64,000 nt of DNA, from NCBI RefSeq assembly GCF_900111985.1, contig NZ_FOKI01000004.1, positions 1 to 64,000 on the forward strand, written 5' to 3'. This document shows, piece by piece, positions 45,160 through 54,940 of this stretch (positions within the stretch are counted from its first letter, which is position 1; every line of letters starts with the position of its first letter). The stretch comes from Clostridium frigidicarnis. GTDB taxonomy: Bacteria; Bacillota; Clostridia; Clostridiales; Clostridiaceae. Both the position numbers and the translations under genes were made by a program. Below the pieces are notes generated by a model. The model made no database searches, was not told where the DNA came from, and worked only from the letters and a program-made list of their open reading frames with translations.

Positions 45160-45178
45160 ATCTGATTTGAAATCAGAT
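45160..45178 (-). promoter_or_regulatory. Hairpin between ribosome binding site and start codon of the NlpC/P60 gene
   Basis: ATCTGATTT and AAATCAGAT form a perfect 9-bp dyad with a one-base centre. On the minus strand it separates AGGTG from ATATATG; folded, the distance would shrink to about seven bases. It could also be a repressor site. Not recognised. Confidence 0.5.
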
Positions 45179-45378
45179 TTTCACCTGCCTTTCAATTTGT
45201 GTAATAATATGGGTTTACAAACAAATTATAAACTAAAAGTTATATTATGTATATAAGCTGTTTAGAAGGCTTTTGATATTATATGGACTTGTTAAAGGAG
45301 CAGTGGAACTTAGAATTAAAAAGTATGAATATATAGGAAGACTTTAAAAAGATATTTTGGTTGAAAATAAGCAGTATT

Positions 45379-45433
45379 AGGCATCTGAAAAAATAATAGA
45401 CCAGTGTTCTTGTCTATTATTTTTCAGATGCCT
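45379..45433. mobile_element. MITE-like element, short near-perfect inverted repeat
   Basis: AGGCATCTGAAAAAATAATA at the left and its near-exact complement at the right; stem of 22 bp with one bulge. Same family as 54557-54617. Confidence 0.7.
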
Positions 45434-45439
45434 TAACAT

Positions 45440-45500
45440 TAACTTGTCACTTGTCACTTTTAATTTGTCACTAAAAAAGGCGTAGCCTTTTGTTCCTTTA
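45440..45500 (+). repeat. Dispersed repeat (TGTCACTT / GGCGTAGCC family)
   Basis: AACTTGTCACTTGTCACTTT, then AAAAAAGGCGTAGCCTTTTG; matches 57585-57640 closely and the right end of 34310-34575. It lies at the 3' end of the minus-strand EamA gene, where GGC/GCC could help end transcription. Confidence 0.6.
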
Positions 45501-45502
45501 TA

Positions 45503-46435
45503 TTAAATAGACTTATTACATTGTAAAGATTCTTTTGAAACAATATCAATAGGTGTTTCAGAAGTTTTAGAAAAATTAACAATCACTGCAGACACAATCA
45601 TAAGACATACACCAAAAAACTTAATAATAGAAAAAGATTCCCCAATAATTGTCCAACCTATTATTGCGGATACTACCAATTCTACAGAACTAATAATTCC
45701 TACTTTTGATAATTCTATACCAGTAGAAATACCAGATACATAACAAATATATGCTAGAGAAGCAGGTATAAGTCCAAGACCTAGCATAAGAAAAATAGTA
45801 TTTGTATCTTTTATGTAATTTACCATAGTCCAAGGTTTAGCAAGAGGTATCATTAAGATTGCCCCAAATAAAAAACCATATATTATAATAGTTATACTTT
45901 TACATTCAGATAAAGCGCCTTTGCTTATTATAGGCATACAAGCATAGGTTACGCTGGCACCTATGCCAAGTAATATACCTAAAAAATTAAGAGATGAGAA
46001 GTCTAAAATACCACCTGTAACTGCTATAAAAGCACCTATAAAGCATAAAAGTAATGATATTTGTTTACATTTGTCTATTTCTTCTTTGTATATTAGTTTT
46101 GAGAATAAGGCAACAAATAATGGTGAAGTATACAATAGAACTGCTGCAACAGACACGCCGATTTTATTTATTGCATTGAAATAGCATAAATTGAACATAG
46201 CTTGGCAAATAAAACCTATAATTATAGAGTAGATAAGTCCTTTTTTTGTAAGTTTTAATGCATCAGGTGTTTTGATAAGTGCATATAAAGCTAGGATTAA
46301 AAATCCTAAAAATAACCTTGTAAATGCAACTTGTTCTGGAGTTAATCCTTTTTGTATAAGATTATCAACAAAAAAACCTATACAACCCCAAAGAATACCT
46401 GCCATAGCAACTAAAACATAACCCTTGTTTTTCAT
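45503..46435 (-). CDS. EamA/RhaT family drug/metabolite transporter
   Basis: 310-residue membrane protein with ten helices in two EamA repeats (about 1-140 and 150-285); the ends LGILLGIGASVTYACMPI and EPxx-type SVELVVSAIIGWTIIGESFSI are typical. Substrate unknown; relatives export amino acids or metabolites. AGGGGA precedes the ATG. A 20-residue cytoplasmic tail follows. Monocistronic. Confidence 0.9.
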   Translation of the reverse strand: MKNKGYVLVAMAGILWGCIGFFVDNLIQKGLTPEQVAFTRLFLGFLILALYALIKTPDALKLTKKGLIYSIIIGFICQAMFNLCYFNAINKIGVSVAAVLLYTSPLFVALFSKLIYKEEIDKCKQISLLLCFIGAFIAVTGGILDFSSLNFLGILLGIGASVTYACMPIISKGALSECKSITIIIYGFLFGAILMIPLAKPWTMVNYIKDTNTIFLMLGLGLIPASLAYICYVSGISTGIELSKVGIISSVELVVSAIIGWTIIGESFSIIKFFGVCLMIVSAVIVNFSKTSETPIDIVSKESLQCNKSI

Positions 46436-46489
46436 AAAAATCCCCTTTCAAGTAATTAATAAATACTATAAGTTAAATTAAACGGTATT

Positions 46490-46649
46490 AGGCATATGAA
46501 AGAAAATAACAAGTCAAAGATGCCATGTATATTTTGTGTCAGACAAGGAGGTGATATTAGTTCATAGCATAGGCTATGGGCTAATATCGCTGACGCAGTA
46601 TGACACAAAATAGACTAGCATACTGACTTGTTGTTTTTTGAATGTGCCT
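46490..46649 (+). mobile_element. MITE-like element, longest copy
   Basis: 160 bp with AGGCATATGAAAGAAAATAA at the left and TTGTTTTTTGAATGTGCCT at the right. Internal dyads TTTTGTGTCA/TGACACAAAA and CATAGCATAGGCTATG. Contains an AGACAAGGAGGTGATATTAG block. The reverse-complement relative is 12663-12785. No ORF. Confidence 0.8.
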
Positions 46650-46748
46650 TATAAAGTTATAATACACCTCAATTACTAGAGTACATATAAAGTTCAACAT
46701 ATGTCAATATATTTAATAAAAAATCAACAATACTAATAATTTTAAAAA

Positions 46749-46797
46749 GAAAATAAGATCAGGAATGATATTTAATACCTTTCCTAATCTTATTTTT
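46749..46797 (-). terminator. Terminator of the double-cubane reductase gene
   Basis: AAATAAGAT-AGGAA and TTCCT-ATCTTATTT pair around a 15-nt loop, with T runs beyond. A separate perfect 24-bp palindrome lies at 46850-46873 just after the stop codon, without a T run. Confidence 0.7.
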
Positions 46798-46881
46798 AAA
46801 CTTTATTCAAAACTTCTACTAAGCCAAAAGATGTCCACTCTAACTTGAAACCAATAACTAATTAGTTATTGGTACTTCATT

Positions 46882-48030
46882 TTATAGCATTTCTATAAAA
46901 GCTTGAATCCTGGTATTTAATTGTCCTAAATCAGACGTTGAATAGTCAGTTTCTATTTTAATATAAGGAAGGTCTTTATCATTTCTGACAAAGTCTTTTA
47001 TTCTAACAGATTCAACATTATATGTATGACAGGCTTGGAGAATTACTTCAACAACACCATCTACTTTGTATTCATCAATTAAATAAGATAAATATTCTAT
47101 TCTATTATCATTAGGACTCATACATGCACATGCAGTTCTTAAGTATCGTTCAGTTAATGCATCAATTGGATTTTTAGATTCATCTACAAGAAGACTTTCG
47201 TCTTTTGCTCCACTACAATTTTCATAACATACTACAACACCACCATTAGATTCTATTGCAGTAATTACTTTTTCAGTAGAATCTCCAAGGGGACAGCCTG
47301 TTACAAGTATTCTTTTAGCATTTGTAGATACAGGTCTAACACCATTATTATAGTTTTCCATAGTTTTATTAGTTATAGTTTTTATATCTTCAATTTCTTT
47401 TTCTTTGTCAGATATATATAGTGTCCCTTGAATGACTTTTCTTAAATCATAACCTGTCATTGGTGGGGGACAGAGTTTAGAAAGACCATAGTAAGTTCTA
47501 AGAGCTTGTCTTTCTCTATTTCTAAGAGCTATTTTTTCCCTAAGGGCTTCATCAGTAATTTTTACATTAAATTGTTTTTCCAGGGTTTCTTTTAACTCCA
47601 ATATTCCACTTTTATAATATTCATAAGCAGCTTTTCCATTAGGAGTTTGAGGTATTTGCATTACAAACATAGATTTTCTTTTACTTAACAACTCATACAT
47701 TTTTTTCTTCCCATCGCAAGTAGTTTCTCCAACTAACATGTCTGAAAAATAGTAAAATGGACATTTCTCAGTTATAGCATATCCATAACTTGATTTTATT
47801 AAAGGACATAAATTTCTAGGTAAATCTCTCTCCGCATCTTCTACAGTTTCTCCATCCATTCCACAAAGCCAAGCAGAGATTGCTCCAGAAGCAGAAAGCA
47901 CTTCCCACGGAGCAAAGCCACAATATACCCCTATTATATTTTTACCTTGATCTTTTAATTCTTTAATTTTAATAAAGGCATTTCTTCTAGCATCGCTGAA
48001 TTCATTTATAAATTTTGGTAAATCTTTCAT
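46882..48030 (-). CDS. Double-cubane-cluster-containing anaerobic reductase (YjiM-like, 2-hydroxyacyl-CoA dehydratase family)
   Basis: 382 residues of the HgdB/FldC family. N-terminus [30 protein letters not shown]-like stretch, then [67 protein letters not shown] and QACHTYNVE supply the conserved cysteines. In the Carboxydothermus homologue these bind an [8Fe-9S] double cubane used for low-potential reductions. The partner ATPase/activase (YjiL-like) is not adjacent. Natural substrate unknown. Confidence 0.9.
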   Translation of the reverse strand: MKDLPKFINEFSDARRNAFIKIKELKDQGKNIIGVYCGFAPWEVLSASGAISAWLCGMDGETVEDAERDLPRNLCPLIKSSYGYAITEKCPFYYFSDMLVGETTCDGKKKMYELLSKRKSMFVMQIPQTPNGKAAYEYYKSGILELKETLEKQFNVKITDEALREKIALRNRERQALRTYYGLSKLCPPPMTGYDLRKVIQGTLYISDKEKEIEDIKTITNKTMENYNNGVRPVSTNAKRILVTGCPLGDSTEKVITAIESNGGVVVCYENCSGAKDESLLVDESKNPIDALTERYLRTACACMSPNDNRIEYLSYLIDEYKVDGVVEVILQACHTYNVESVRIKDFVRNDKDLPYIKIETDYSTSDLGQLNTRIQAFIEML

Positions 48031-48466
48031 TAAGTATTCCCCCCGAAATGTAAAATAATTTGATCATCTCATGGCTACAATTACTAATATCGTCTATTTC
48101 TTAAGTAGGATATAAGTGATGTCATGGCCAAAGATAAGTTCATAAAAAAATCATTTATTTCATATGTATTACTCATAAAACTTAAATTTTGATATTTTTG
48201 AAATTCTAAGAATAAAATTTTTAGTGTTTTATAGATGGAATTTCATAATTTAGTTAAGTTGGTGTAAAATTACACCATATAATTTTAGCATAAGAACTAA
48301 AATATAAATGTTTGTATTTTAAAAACTAATAGATATCTTAAATACTATAGATAAAATGGAACGAACCTTAATTTAGGTTATGGTCATTATATAAAAAAAA
48401 TGAATCTTTAAAAGTATAAATTTGGTATAATGATTAATATATTAGAAATTAATTTGGAGGGGAATT
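48031..48466. other. Intergenic region between divergent genes
   Basis: 436 bp, AT-rich, no gene seen. An extended -10 box TGGTATAAT (TATAAT at 48426-48431) should serve the histidine kinase. GGGGGA close to 48040 is the ribosome binding site of the minus-strand gene. No operator recognised. Confidence 0.5.
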
Positions 48467-49567
48467 GTGGATAAAGAAGAATCTATAATACAGATGCTAG
48501 GATCTATATTTGTTATATTAATATATATAAATGATAGGAATTTCCAATATGAAACCGGAGTTGAATATATACTCATAGTTCTTACGTTACTTATCATACA
48601 GCTAAGTGGGTATTTTATTGGTAGACATGAAAGAATCTTAAATTTAATCCAAGTGTTTATGATTATAGTGTTTATGAATTTTGGATATTTTTTCACTATA
48701 ATACTTATACCTATACTTTTAACAAAAATAATAACTGGAACATACAAAAATATACTATATTTTGTATGTGTAGGTATTATGTCAATATTTATGGACACCG
48801 AGTATGTATTTATGTTTTTAATTTATTCAACTCTTATTTATTTATATAGTGCAAGTTTAAATAGGAAAAAATATATAGAGAATACTCTAAAGGATTCTTA
48901 TAGAAATGAAAGAGAGGAAAACTATAAGTTAATTCAAAAATTGACCTATATGGAAAATTACCGAAATCATACTAAAACCATGGTTAAGTTAAATGAGAGA
49001 AGTTATATAGCTCAAAAACTTCATGATAAATTAGGACATAGTGTAACCAGCTCAGTAATGCAATTACAAGTTACAAAAGCTATGATGGATAAAGACAAAG
49101 ATTTAGCTATTAAATATTTAAATAGTGCAATAACAGGTTTGAATGCAGGAATGGATGATATAAGAAATGTCCTTAGAGATTTAAAACCTGAAGAACAACT
49201 AATAGGAATAGAAAGTATAAAAATATTACTTTTAGAGTTTCAAAGTAATTGTGGTGTGTCCACAAATATAAGTGTATCAGGAGATCTAGGGAAAGTAAGT
49301 ACAGAGCAGTGGATTGTTATAGAAGATAATTTAAAAGAAGCATTAACTAATGCATATAAGTATTCAAAAGCTACTAAATTTTTGATGAGTATAGAAATTT
49401 ATAATAAATTTATAAGAGTTGAAATTGTTGACAATGGATTAGGTTGTAACAAAGTAAAAAGAGGGTTAGGGTTAAGAGGAATGGAGGAAAGAGTAAAATC
49501 AATAGGCGGAACCATAAGATTTTATAATAATGATGGGTTTGCTATATCAATGATAATAGGGGTATAG
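48467..49567 (+). CDS. Sensor histidine kinase, NarL/LiaS type (HisKA_3)
   Basis: 366 residues. Four to six hydrophobic segments in the first 135 residues with almost no extracellular loops, as in intramembrane-sensing kinases. A coiled-coil linker, then HisKA_3 with phospho-acceptor His in AQKLHDKLGHSVTSSVMQL, and HATPase (LKEALTNAYKYSKAT, DNGLGC, GLGLRGMEERV). GTG start after GGAGGGG. First gene of a kinase-regulator-ABC cluster, as in antimicrobial-response systems. Confidence 0.92.
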   Translation: MDKEESIIQMLGSIFVILIYINDRNFQYETGVEYILIVLTLLIIQLSGYFIGRHERILNLIQVFMIIVFMNFGYFFTIILIPILLTKIITGTYKNILYFVCVGIMSIFMDTEYVFMFLIYSTLIYLYSASLNRKKYIENTLKDSYRNEREENYKLIQKLTYMENYRNHTKTMVKLNERSYIAQKLHDKLGHSVTSSVMQLQVTKAMMDKDKDLAIKYLNSAITGLNAGMDDIRNVLRDLKPEEQLIGIESIKILLLEFQSNCGVSTNISVSGDLGKVSTEQWIVIEDNLKEALTNAYKYSKATKFLMSIEIYNKFIRVEIVDNGLGCNKVKRGLGLRGMEERVKSIGGTIRFYNNDGFAISMIIGV

Positions 49568-49575
49568 GTGAGGTT

Positions 49576-50196
49576 ATGAGTATAAAAATTTTAATATGCG
49601 ATGATGATAAATTAATTAGAGAAAGTCTTAAAATATTACTTCCATTAGATAGTGAAATAGAAGTTGTTGCAGAAGCGTCTAATGGAAATGAAGCTATAGA
49701 GATGTGTAATACTAAGGAAATAGATGTTGCATTAATAGATATTAGGATGCCAGAACTAAATGGAGTAGAAGCAGTTAAAGAAATTGCACATAGGAGTAAC
49801 ACAAAATGTTTAATATTAACTACATTTGATGAAGAAATTTATGTGAATGAAGCTTTAAAATGTGGTGCTAAAGGATATATTTTAAAAAACAATTCACCAG
49901 AACAAATAATACATGCAATAAAGTCTGTATATAATGACACAATAGTTATGAATGAAAATATTTTAGATAAAATTAAAGGAAAAGATTGTGAACCTGAAAT
50001 TTCTAAATATAAATTTACTGAAAGAGAACTAGATATAATAAAAGCAATAAGTGAGGGATTAAGCAATAAGGAAATAAGTGGAAAATTATTTATTTCCCAG
50101 GGAACAGTTAGAAACTATATAACAACTATTTTAGATAAAACTGATTTAAAACATAGAACACAGATTGCTATAAATTATTTAAAGGGTAAATTATAA
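49576..50196 (+). CDS. NarL/LuxR-family response regulator
   Basis: 206 residues: receiver domain (DDD near residue 9-11, phospho-acceptor Asp in VALIDIRMPELNG, T in ILTTF, K in AKGYILKN) and LuxR-type helix-turn-helix (FTERELDIIKAISEGLSNKEISGKLFISQGTVRNYITTIL). Partner of the preceding kinase. A terminator separates it from the ABC genes, so control of those genes may involve a separate regulated promoter or read-through. Confidence 0.95.
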   Translation: MSIKILICDDDKLIRESLKILLPLDSEIEVVAEASNGNEAIEMCNTKEIDVALIDIRMPELNGVEAVKEIAHRSNTKCLILTTFDEEIYVNEALKCGAKGYILKNNSPEQIIHAIKSVYNDTIVMNENILDKIKGKDCEPEISKYKFTERELDIIKAISEGLSNKEISGKLFISQGTVRNYITTILDKTDLKHRTQIAINYLKGKL

Positions 50197-50216
50197 AAAT
50201 ATGACATTTGTCATGA

Positions 50217-50259
50217 TAAAAAAGTGATTTTTCTAACTAACTAGAAAATCACTTTTTTT
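50217..50259 (+). terminator. Terminator after the NarL-type regulator
   Basis: Stem of 17 bp around AAAAGTGATTTTCTA-like arms with a 6-nt loop, then TTTTTTT. Ends only 27 bp before the ABC ATPase start. Confidence 0.9.
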
Positions 50260-50285
50260 ATACAATAGGTTTAGGAGTGATGAAA

Positions 50286-51215
50286 ATGAAATTTTTAGAA
50301 GTGAAGAATTTATGTAAAGAATATGGAAACATAAATGCAGTAGATGGAGTGGATTTTTTTATAAATAAAAAAGAAATATTTGGACTCTTAGGGCCTAATG
50401 GAGCAGGTAAAAGTACAATAATAGGTATGATAATAGGACTTATAAATTTAACTAAAGGAGAAATTATATTTGAAGAAACAAATAATAAAATAAATGGGTG
50501 GAAAGAAAATATTGGTCTCGTACCTCAAGACTTTGCACTTTATTGGGACTTAAGTGCAGAAGAAAATATTAAGTTTTTTTGTTCGCTATATGGATTTAAA
50601 GGAGAAGAATTAAATAGGAGGGTTGAGAGAGCACTAGAATTTGTAGGATTATCGTCTGTTAGAAAAAAAATAAGTGGACAATTTTCAGGAGGAATGAAAA
50701 GAAGGCTCAATATGGCATGTGCAATTGCTCATACACCTAAGCTTATAATAATGGACGAGCCCACTGTTGGAATAGATCCACAATCAAGGAATCATATATT
50801 AAACTCAGTAAAACAATTAAGAAATGAAGGATCAACAATAATATATACATCTCACTATATGGAAGAAGTGGATGACATATGTGACAGAATTGCTATTATG
50901 GATCATGGAAAAATAATAGCAGAAGGAAATAGTGAATATTTAAAATCCCTTGTTAGTGATCAAAATATATATTCAATTACTATAAATAATAAATCTTGTG
51001 ATGTTTTAGAGTGTTTAAATTCCATTACAGGGGTAGAAAAAGTTGTGGTAAATGACAATGAAATAAAATGTTCTTACTTAAAAGAGAGTAATGTTATTGA
51101 ACAAATAGTTTCTAATCTATCTAAAAGAAATATAATAATTGAAAATATAAAAAATGAAACACCTAGTTTAGAAACTGTATTTTTGTCACTGACTGGCAAA
51201 AAATTAAGGGATTAG
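50286..51215 (+). CDS. ABC transporter ATP-binding protein
   Basis: 309 residues of the DrrA/multidrug type: GPNGAGKST, FSGGMKRRLNMA, LIIMDEPTVGIDPQSR, TSHY, and a C-terminal extension of about 90 residues. Three starts compete (GTG 50277, ATG 50280, ATG 50286); the last has the right distance from TAGGAG. Works with the two permeases downstream. Confidence 0.94.
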   Translation: MKFLEVKNLCKEYGNINAVDGVDFFINKKEIFGLLGPNGAGKSTIIGMIIGLINLTKGEIIFEETNNKINGWKENIGLVPQDFALYWDLSAEENIKFFCSLYGFKGEELNRRVERALEFVGLSSVRKKISGQFSGGMKRRLNMACAIAHTPKLIIMDEPTVGIDPQSRNHILNSVKQLRNEGSTIIYTSHYMEEVDDICDRIAIMDHGKIIAEGNSEYLKSLVSDQNIYSITINNKSCDVLECLNSITGVEKVVVNDNEIKCSYLKESNVIEQIVSNLSKRNIIIENIKNETPSLETVFLSLTGKKLRD

Positions 51216-51228
51216 GGGTGCAGTTCAA

Positions 51229-52371
51229 ATGATACTTTTTTATATGATGAAAAAAGAGCTTATACAGTTTTTTAGAAATAAGAGTAATGTAATAATTTTA
51301 TTTGTATTTCCTATATTACTTATAACCTGTCTTGGATTTGCTTTAAAAGACGTTATGGAAGAAGGTAGTCCTGATATTTTTAATGATGTTAAAGTCCTTT
51401 ATAATATAGAGGAAATATCCAGTTATTCGGGGGCATTTCATAGCTTTATGAAAGATGTAAATAATAATTTAGATATATCATTCCAAAGTATTAACAATAC
51501 TGAAGAGGCAAAAGAAAAGGTTGATTCAGGATATGCAGTAGCTTTTATAACAATCAGCAATAAGGGATATGATTATTATAGAACAAAAAATAGAGAAACC
51601 ATTGAGGGAAAAGTATTTAGAAATGTATTTGAACAATTTATAGACAATTATGCCTTAATAGGTATAGAAGAAAAAAATCATAGTTTTATTGATAATAAAT
51701 CTTTTGAAAACTATAATGACTCAGCTATTAGAGAGGAATCAATGGGATTAAGAGGAATAAATTCTTTTGAATATTATACATTTGCAGAATTAGCTTTAAT
51801 AATGTTATACGTATCAACATCAATATCAGAAACAGTGTATGACGAAAAATATTCATCTACAATTAATAGAATAAGAATTTCTAAAGCAAATAGTGTTCAG
51901 CTTATTATTTCAAAAGCTTTTGTAGGGGTAATAATAGGAGTTTTACAATCAATAGAGGTTTATATTTATTCATCTATTGTATTAAAAACTAACTGGGGAG
52001 AAAATATATGGTTGATGTTTGCCATACTTGCATGTTTAAGTGTATTTAGTTCCATACTTGGAATTGTAATAGGATTAGCTACAAAAGACGGTAAGAGTAT
52101 GAATAGCATATTAAACATTATAATTATAAGTTTATGTATGTTTGGGGGATGTTATTTTCCTATATCAATGTTAAAATCTATGCCAATTATTCAAGAGATA
52201 ATTGTATTCACTCCATTATACTGGGTAAATTCTGCTTTAATGAGTGTGAGCTCAGGCATTAAAAGTAATTATGCAGCAATATCTATAGCCTTATCATTAG
52301 GACTTTCAATAATATTAGTACTAGGATATGTTGTTGTAAGATGGCTCAAAAGGGGGAAGACAATTGGGTAA
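51229..52371 (+). CDS. ABC-2 type permease, first of two
   Basis: 380 residues: one N-terminal helix (about 20-40), a large extracellular domain (about 45-180), then five helices. The YhgE/YbhR-type layout is common in drug and lipid exporters. It overlaps the next permease gene by eight bases. Confidence 0.9.
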   Translation: MILFYMMKKELIQFFRNKSNVIILFVFPILLITCLGFALKDVMEEGSPDIFNDVKVLYNIEEISSYSGAFHSFMKDVNNNLDISFQSINNTEEAKEKVDSGYAVAFITISNKGYDYYRTKNRETIEGKVFRNVFEQFIDNYALIGIEEKNHSFIDNKSFENYNDSAIREESMGLRGINSFEYYTFAELALIMLYVSTSISETVYDEKYSSTINRIRISKANSVQLIISKAFVGVIIGVLQSIEVYIYSSIVLKTNWGENIWLMFAILACLSVFSSILGIVIGLATKDGKSMNSILNIIIISLCMFGGCYFPISMLKSMPIIQEIIVFTPLYWVNSALMSVSSGIKSNYAAISIALSLGLSIILVLGYVVVRWLKRGKTIG

Positions 52372-53482
52372 TGTAATTTTAAACACATTTAAATTATTAA
52401 TAAAGAGAAAAAGTTTTATAACTGTATCCATAATTATTCCAGCTATATGTACAATCCTTTTTAGCTATGTAAATGGGCAATCAATGGTAGAAAAAGTAGG
52501 AATAGTAGATAATGATAATGGAGAAATGAGTTACAGGATAAAAGAAAAATTAGGGAAAATAGAGGGGGTTAAATTAGAGAACTTAAAAGAGGAGAAAGTT
52601 GAAAATTTATTAGCATCTAGGGATGTAGAATTAGTGATAATTATAAATAAAAATTATACTGAAGATATTATAGATGGAAAAGAGCCAAAAATAGTTATAA
52701 AAAAAGCAAAAGTAAGCGAAATAAGTGAAATGGTAAAATCAACAATAAATTCTGAAAATAAAATATTGTACTCCTTAAGCGAAATGTCTCAAAATAATAT
52801 AGAAAAATTTCGAATTTTAGAAAAGGAATATAAGGATAATATACCTAATTATTCATTTAGCAGAAGAGAAGAAAATAAAATATCAGTTATGCATTCAATA
52901 GGTATTATAATAATGATAATTTTTATATCAGGTCAAACAATAACAAGATTTATAATACAAGATGAAAAAGGAGGAACACAAAATAGAATACTTTTAAGCA
53001 AAGTATCAAAACAAAAATATTATGCATCAATGCTTATAGTATTTTATATATGTTCATCACTAACTTCAATTATTTATTATATAATGTGTTTAATCTTTAG
53101 GTTTAATTTTGGTATGGATAATAGTGTATATTTCTTAGCTACATTACTTTTGACCAATTTAGTAGCAGTGGCTTTTAACTTATGTATAGTATCAGGAATT
53201 AAAAGTTTATCCGTGGCATCAGGAGTAAGTATTCTCTTTATAGTACCAACATCAATGCTTTCGGGAGCATATTGGGATTTTGAACTTATGCCTGAGTTTA
53301 TGCAAAGAATAGGTGGATTGTGTCCTCAAAGATGGGCAATGAATGTAATAGAAAAGTTTCAGAAGGGATATGGAATAAAACAAGCAATGCCTTTAATTAT
53401 GGCAATGATTTTATTATCAATTGTTCTGTTTATGTTAAGTTTGTTTTTTGCAAATAGAAGAAATTTGGATAATGTAGGTTAA
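52364..53482 (+). CDS. ABC-2 type permease, second of two
   Basis: 372 residues with the same layout as its neighbour (helix, extracellular domain of about 140 residues, five helices), so the pair probably forms a heterodimer. TTG start seven bases after AGGGGG, overlapping the preceding stop. Substrate unknown; the kinase-regulator-ABC order suggests export of a peptide or antimicrobial. Confidence 0.9.
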   Translation: MGNVILNTFKLLIKRKSFITVSIIIPAICTILFSYVNGQSMVEKVGIVDNDNGEMSYRIKEKLGKIEGVKLENLKEEKVENLLASRDVELVIIINKNYTEDIIDGKEPKIVIKKAKVSEISEMVKSTINSENKILYSLSEMSQNNIEKFRILEKEYKDNIPNYSFSRREENKISVMHSIGIIIMIIFISGQTITRFIIQDEKGGTQNRILLSKVSKQKYYASMLIVFYICSSLTSIIYYIMCLIFRFNFGMDNSVYFLATLLLTNLVAVAFNLCIVSGIKSLSVASGVSILFIVPTSMLSGAYWDFELMPEFMQRIGGLCPQRWAMNVIEKFQKGYGIKQAMPLIMAMILLSIVLFMLSLFFANRRNLDNVG

Positions 53483-53491
53483 TGTGGGTAA

Positions 53492-53528
53492 AATAATAAA
53501 GCCAGCAAAAGCTGGCTTTATTATTTTA
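53492..53528. terminator. Bidirectional terminator
   Basis: Stem AATAATAAAGCCAGC (53492-53506) with its complement, AAAA loop, T-rich on both sides. Serves the ABC operon and the convergent DUF1002 gene, whose stop codon lies within it. Confidence 0.93.
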
Positions 53529-54524
53529 TTTCTTAGTATTATTTTCATTTTTTGAATTGTTATCATTGGTTGGTTGGGTATTATTCTTATCAGTTTTTGG
53601 TTCTTCAGTAGCTTTTTCTTCACTTGAAAGAAGGTTACTGAAAAAATCACTTATTGACTCCCACATGCCTGAAAAGAAATCTTTTACTTTAGAAAAGAAG
53701 CCTTTAGCTTCGTCACTATTTAATTGGTCTTTAAGTTTTTTACTTACATCATTTAATTGATCTTTTATTTGTTTGAAATCTAAGTCTAATCCATTTATTT
53801 TGCTCATTAAAGAAGTTACATTTTTTACATCTTCATCACTTAATTTTGAACCATAACTATTAGTTACATTTGATACTAACTTTTCAATTTCTTTGTCAGT
53901 TTTAGGCTTTTCTTTTACAACATCTTTTTTTATTTCATTTATTGCTTTTGCAGCTTCATCTTGTCCAATTTTATCACCTAATTTACCAGTTACAACTAAT
54001 TCTTCATTTGCTACTTCTTTTTTATTTTCATCTATTTTTTTACCAGATTCACTATTTTCAAAACCTTTTAATATACCAGTTAATGCTGCAGTTCCAGAAA
54101 CCTTAAAAGGTGCAGAAGCAATAACAGTAGCATTTGTTATACCGGCTGTTATTAAGGCGTTTGTTATCATGCTATCTGTAACCCAGTAAAGGTTATTAGT
54201 TTTTACATTTATTCCTCCCTTAGATGTAGGCTCTACATAAGAAGAAGAAATAGATTTGCTACCAAGTTGTTCTGGGGGTGCAATTTTTCCTAAGTATTTT
54301 TTTTCTTCAGTTATATTTACTTCTAAAATATTAGCTTCATCTTTTTTTACATTAAAATATTTTAGCATATCATCCTTTTGTTGTTGAGTAAGATCTGCTC
54401 CTAGAGTAACAACTTTCATAGCATCTGCCTTCGCCTCATTCCCAGGTAGACTTATTACTGTGGATATAGTCAAAACACCTAGTAGTATTTTACTAATAGA
54501 TTTTAATATTCTCTGTTTTAACAT
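53526..54524 (-). CDS. Secreted DUF1002 protein
   Basis: 332 residues: signal peptide (cleavage probably after KADA near residue 35), a DUF1002 domain (about 36-250, VVTLGADLTQQQKDDML, LGSKSISSSYVEP, NLYWVTDSMITNALITAGITNA) and a C-terminal part with an amphipathic FFSKVKDFFSGMWESISDFF segment and a Thr/Asn/Lys-rich tail. Family of unknown function in Firmicutes. ATG 54524 has AGGAG eight bases upstream; an earlier GTG is discounted. Confidence 0.87.
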   Translation of the reverse strand: MLKQRILKSISKILLGVLTISTVISLPGNEAKADAMKVVTLGADLTQQQKDDMLKYFNVKKDEANILEVNITEEKKYLGKIAPPEQLGSKSISSSYVEPTSKGGINVKTNNLYWVTDSMITNALITAGITNATVIASAPFKVSGTAALTGILKGFENSESGKKIDENKKEVANEELVVTGKLGDKIGQDEAAKAINEIKKDVVKEKPKTDKEIEKLVSNVTNSYGSKLSDEDVKNVTSLMSKINGLDLDFKQIKDQLNDVSKKLKDQLNSDEAKGFFSKVKDFFSGMWESISDFFSNLLSSEEKATEEPKTDKNNTQPTNDNNSKNENNTKK

Positions 54525-54556
54525 TTTGTACACTCCTATTCATTTAAATATTGTAT

Positions 54557-54617
54557 AAGGCACATGAAAGAAAATAATAGACAAGCATACTAGTCTATTA
54601 TTTTTTGAATGTGTCTT
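54557..54617. mobile_element. MITE-like element, short copy
   Basis: AAGGCACATGAAAGAAAATA at the left and TATTTTTTGAATGTGTCTT at the right, with AATAGAC/GTCTATT inside; about 61 bp. Upstream of the minus-strand DUF1002 gene. Confidence 0.7.
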
Positions 54618-54940
54618 AAGTAAATTTGTTTACTTATATATTTTATACCATATTATATAAATTAAAGTTACAATATATATAAATTTTTCTTAAGAATTTA
54701 ATAAGAGTATTTAAAAAGTTACATGGTAAACTATAAATAAACTAATTTGATTTATGTAAAAGGAATTTAGTCACAAAAAATTAACATATAAACAATGGAT
54801 TTTACTAGGTTTTATTTTGTTGAGAAAAATATATATAACATAAAATACATATTTACTTATCATAAGAAGTGAGTTAAAATAGATAAAAATATGAAAACCA
54901 ATTCAGGTAATCTATTAAATAATATGGAGTTGATTTACTA
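54618..54940. other. Intergenic region before the glycyl radical gene
   Basis: 323 bp, very AT-rich, no gene or RNA recognised. No convincing promoter with standard spacing could be picked; GGAG at about 54925 is the ribosome binding site of yjjI. Confidence 0.4.

Noticed and set aside
46850-46873. Perfect 24-bp palindrome after the double-cubane reductase gene.
   Set aside because: No T run or adjacent promoter; a better terminator lies at 46749-46797, so no function is assigned.
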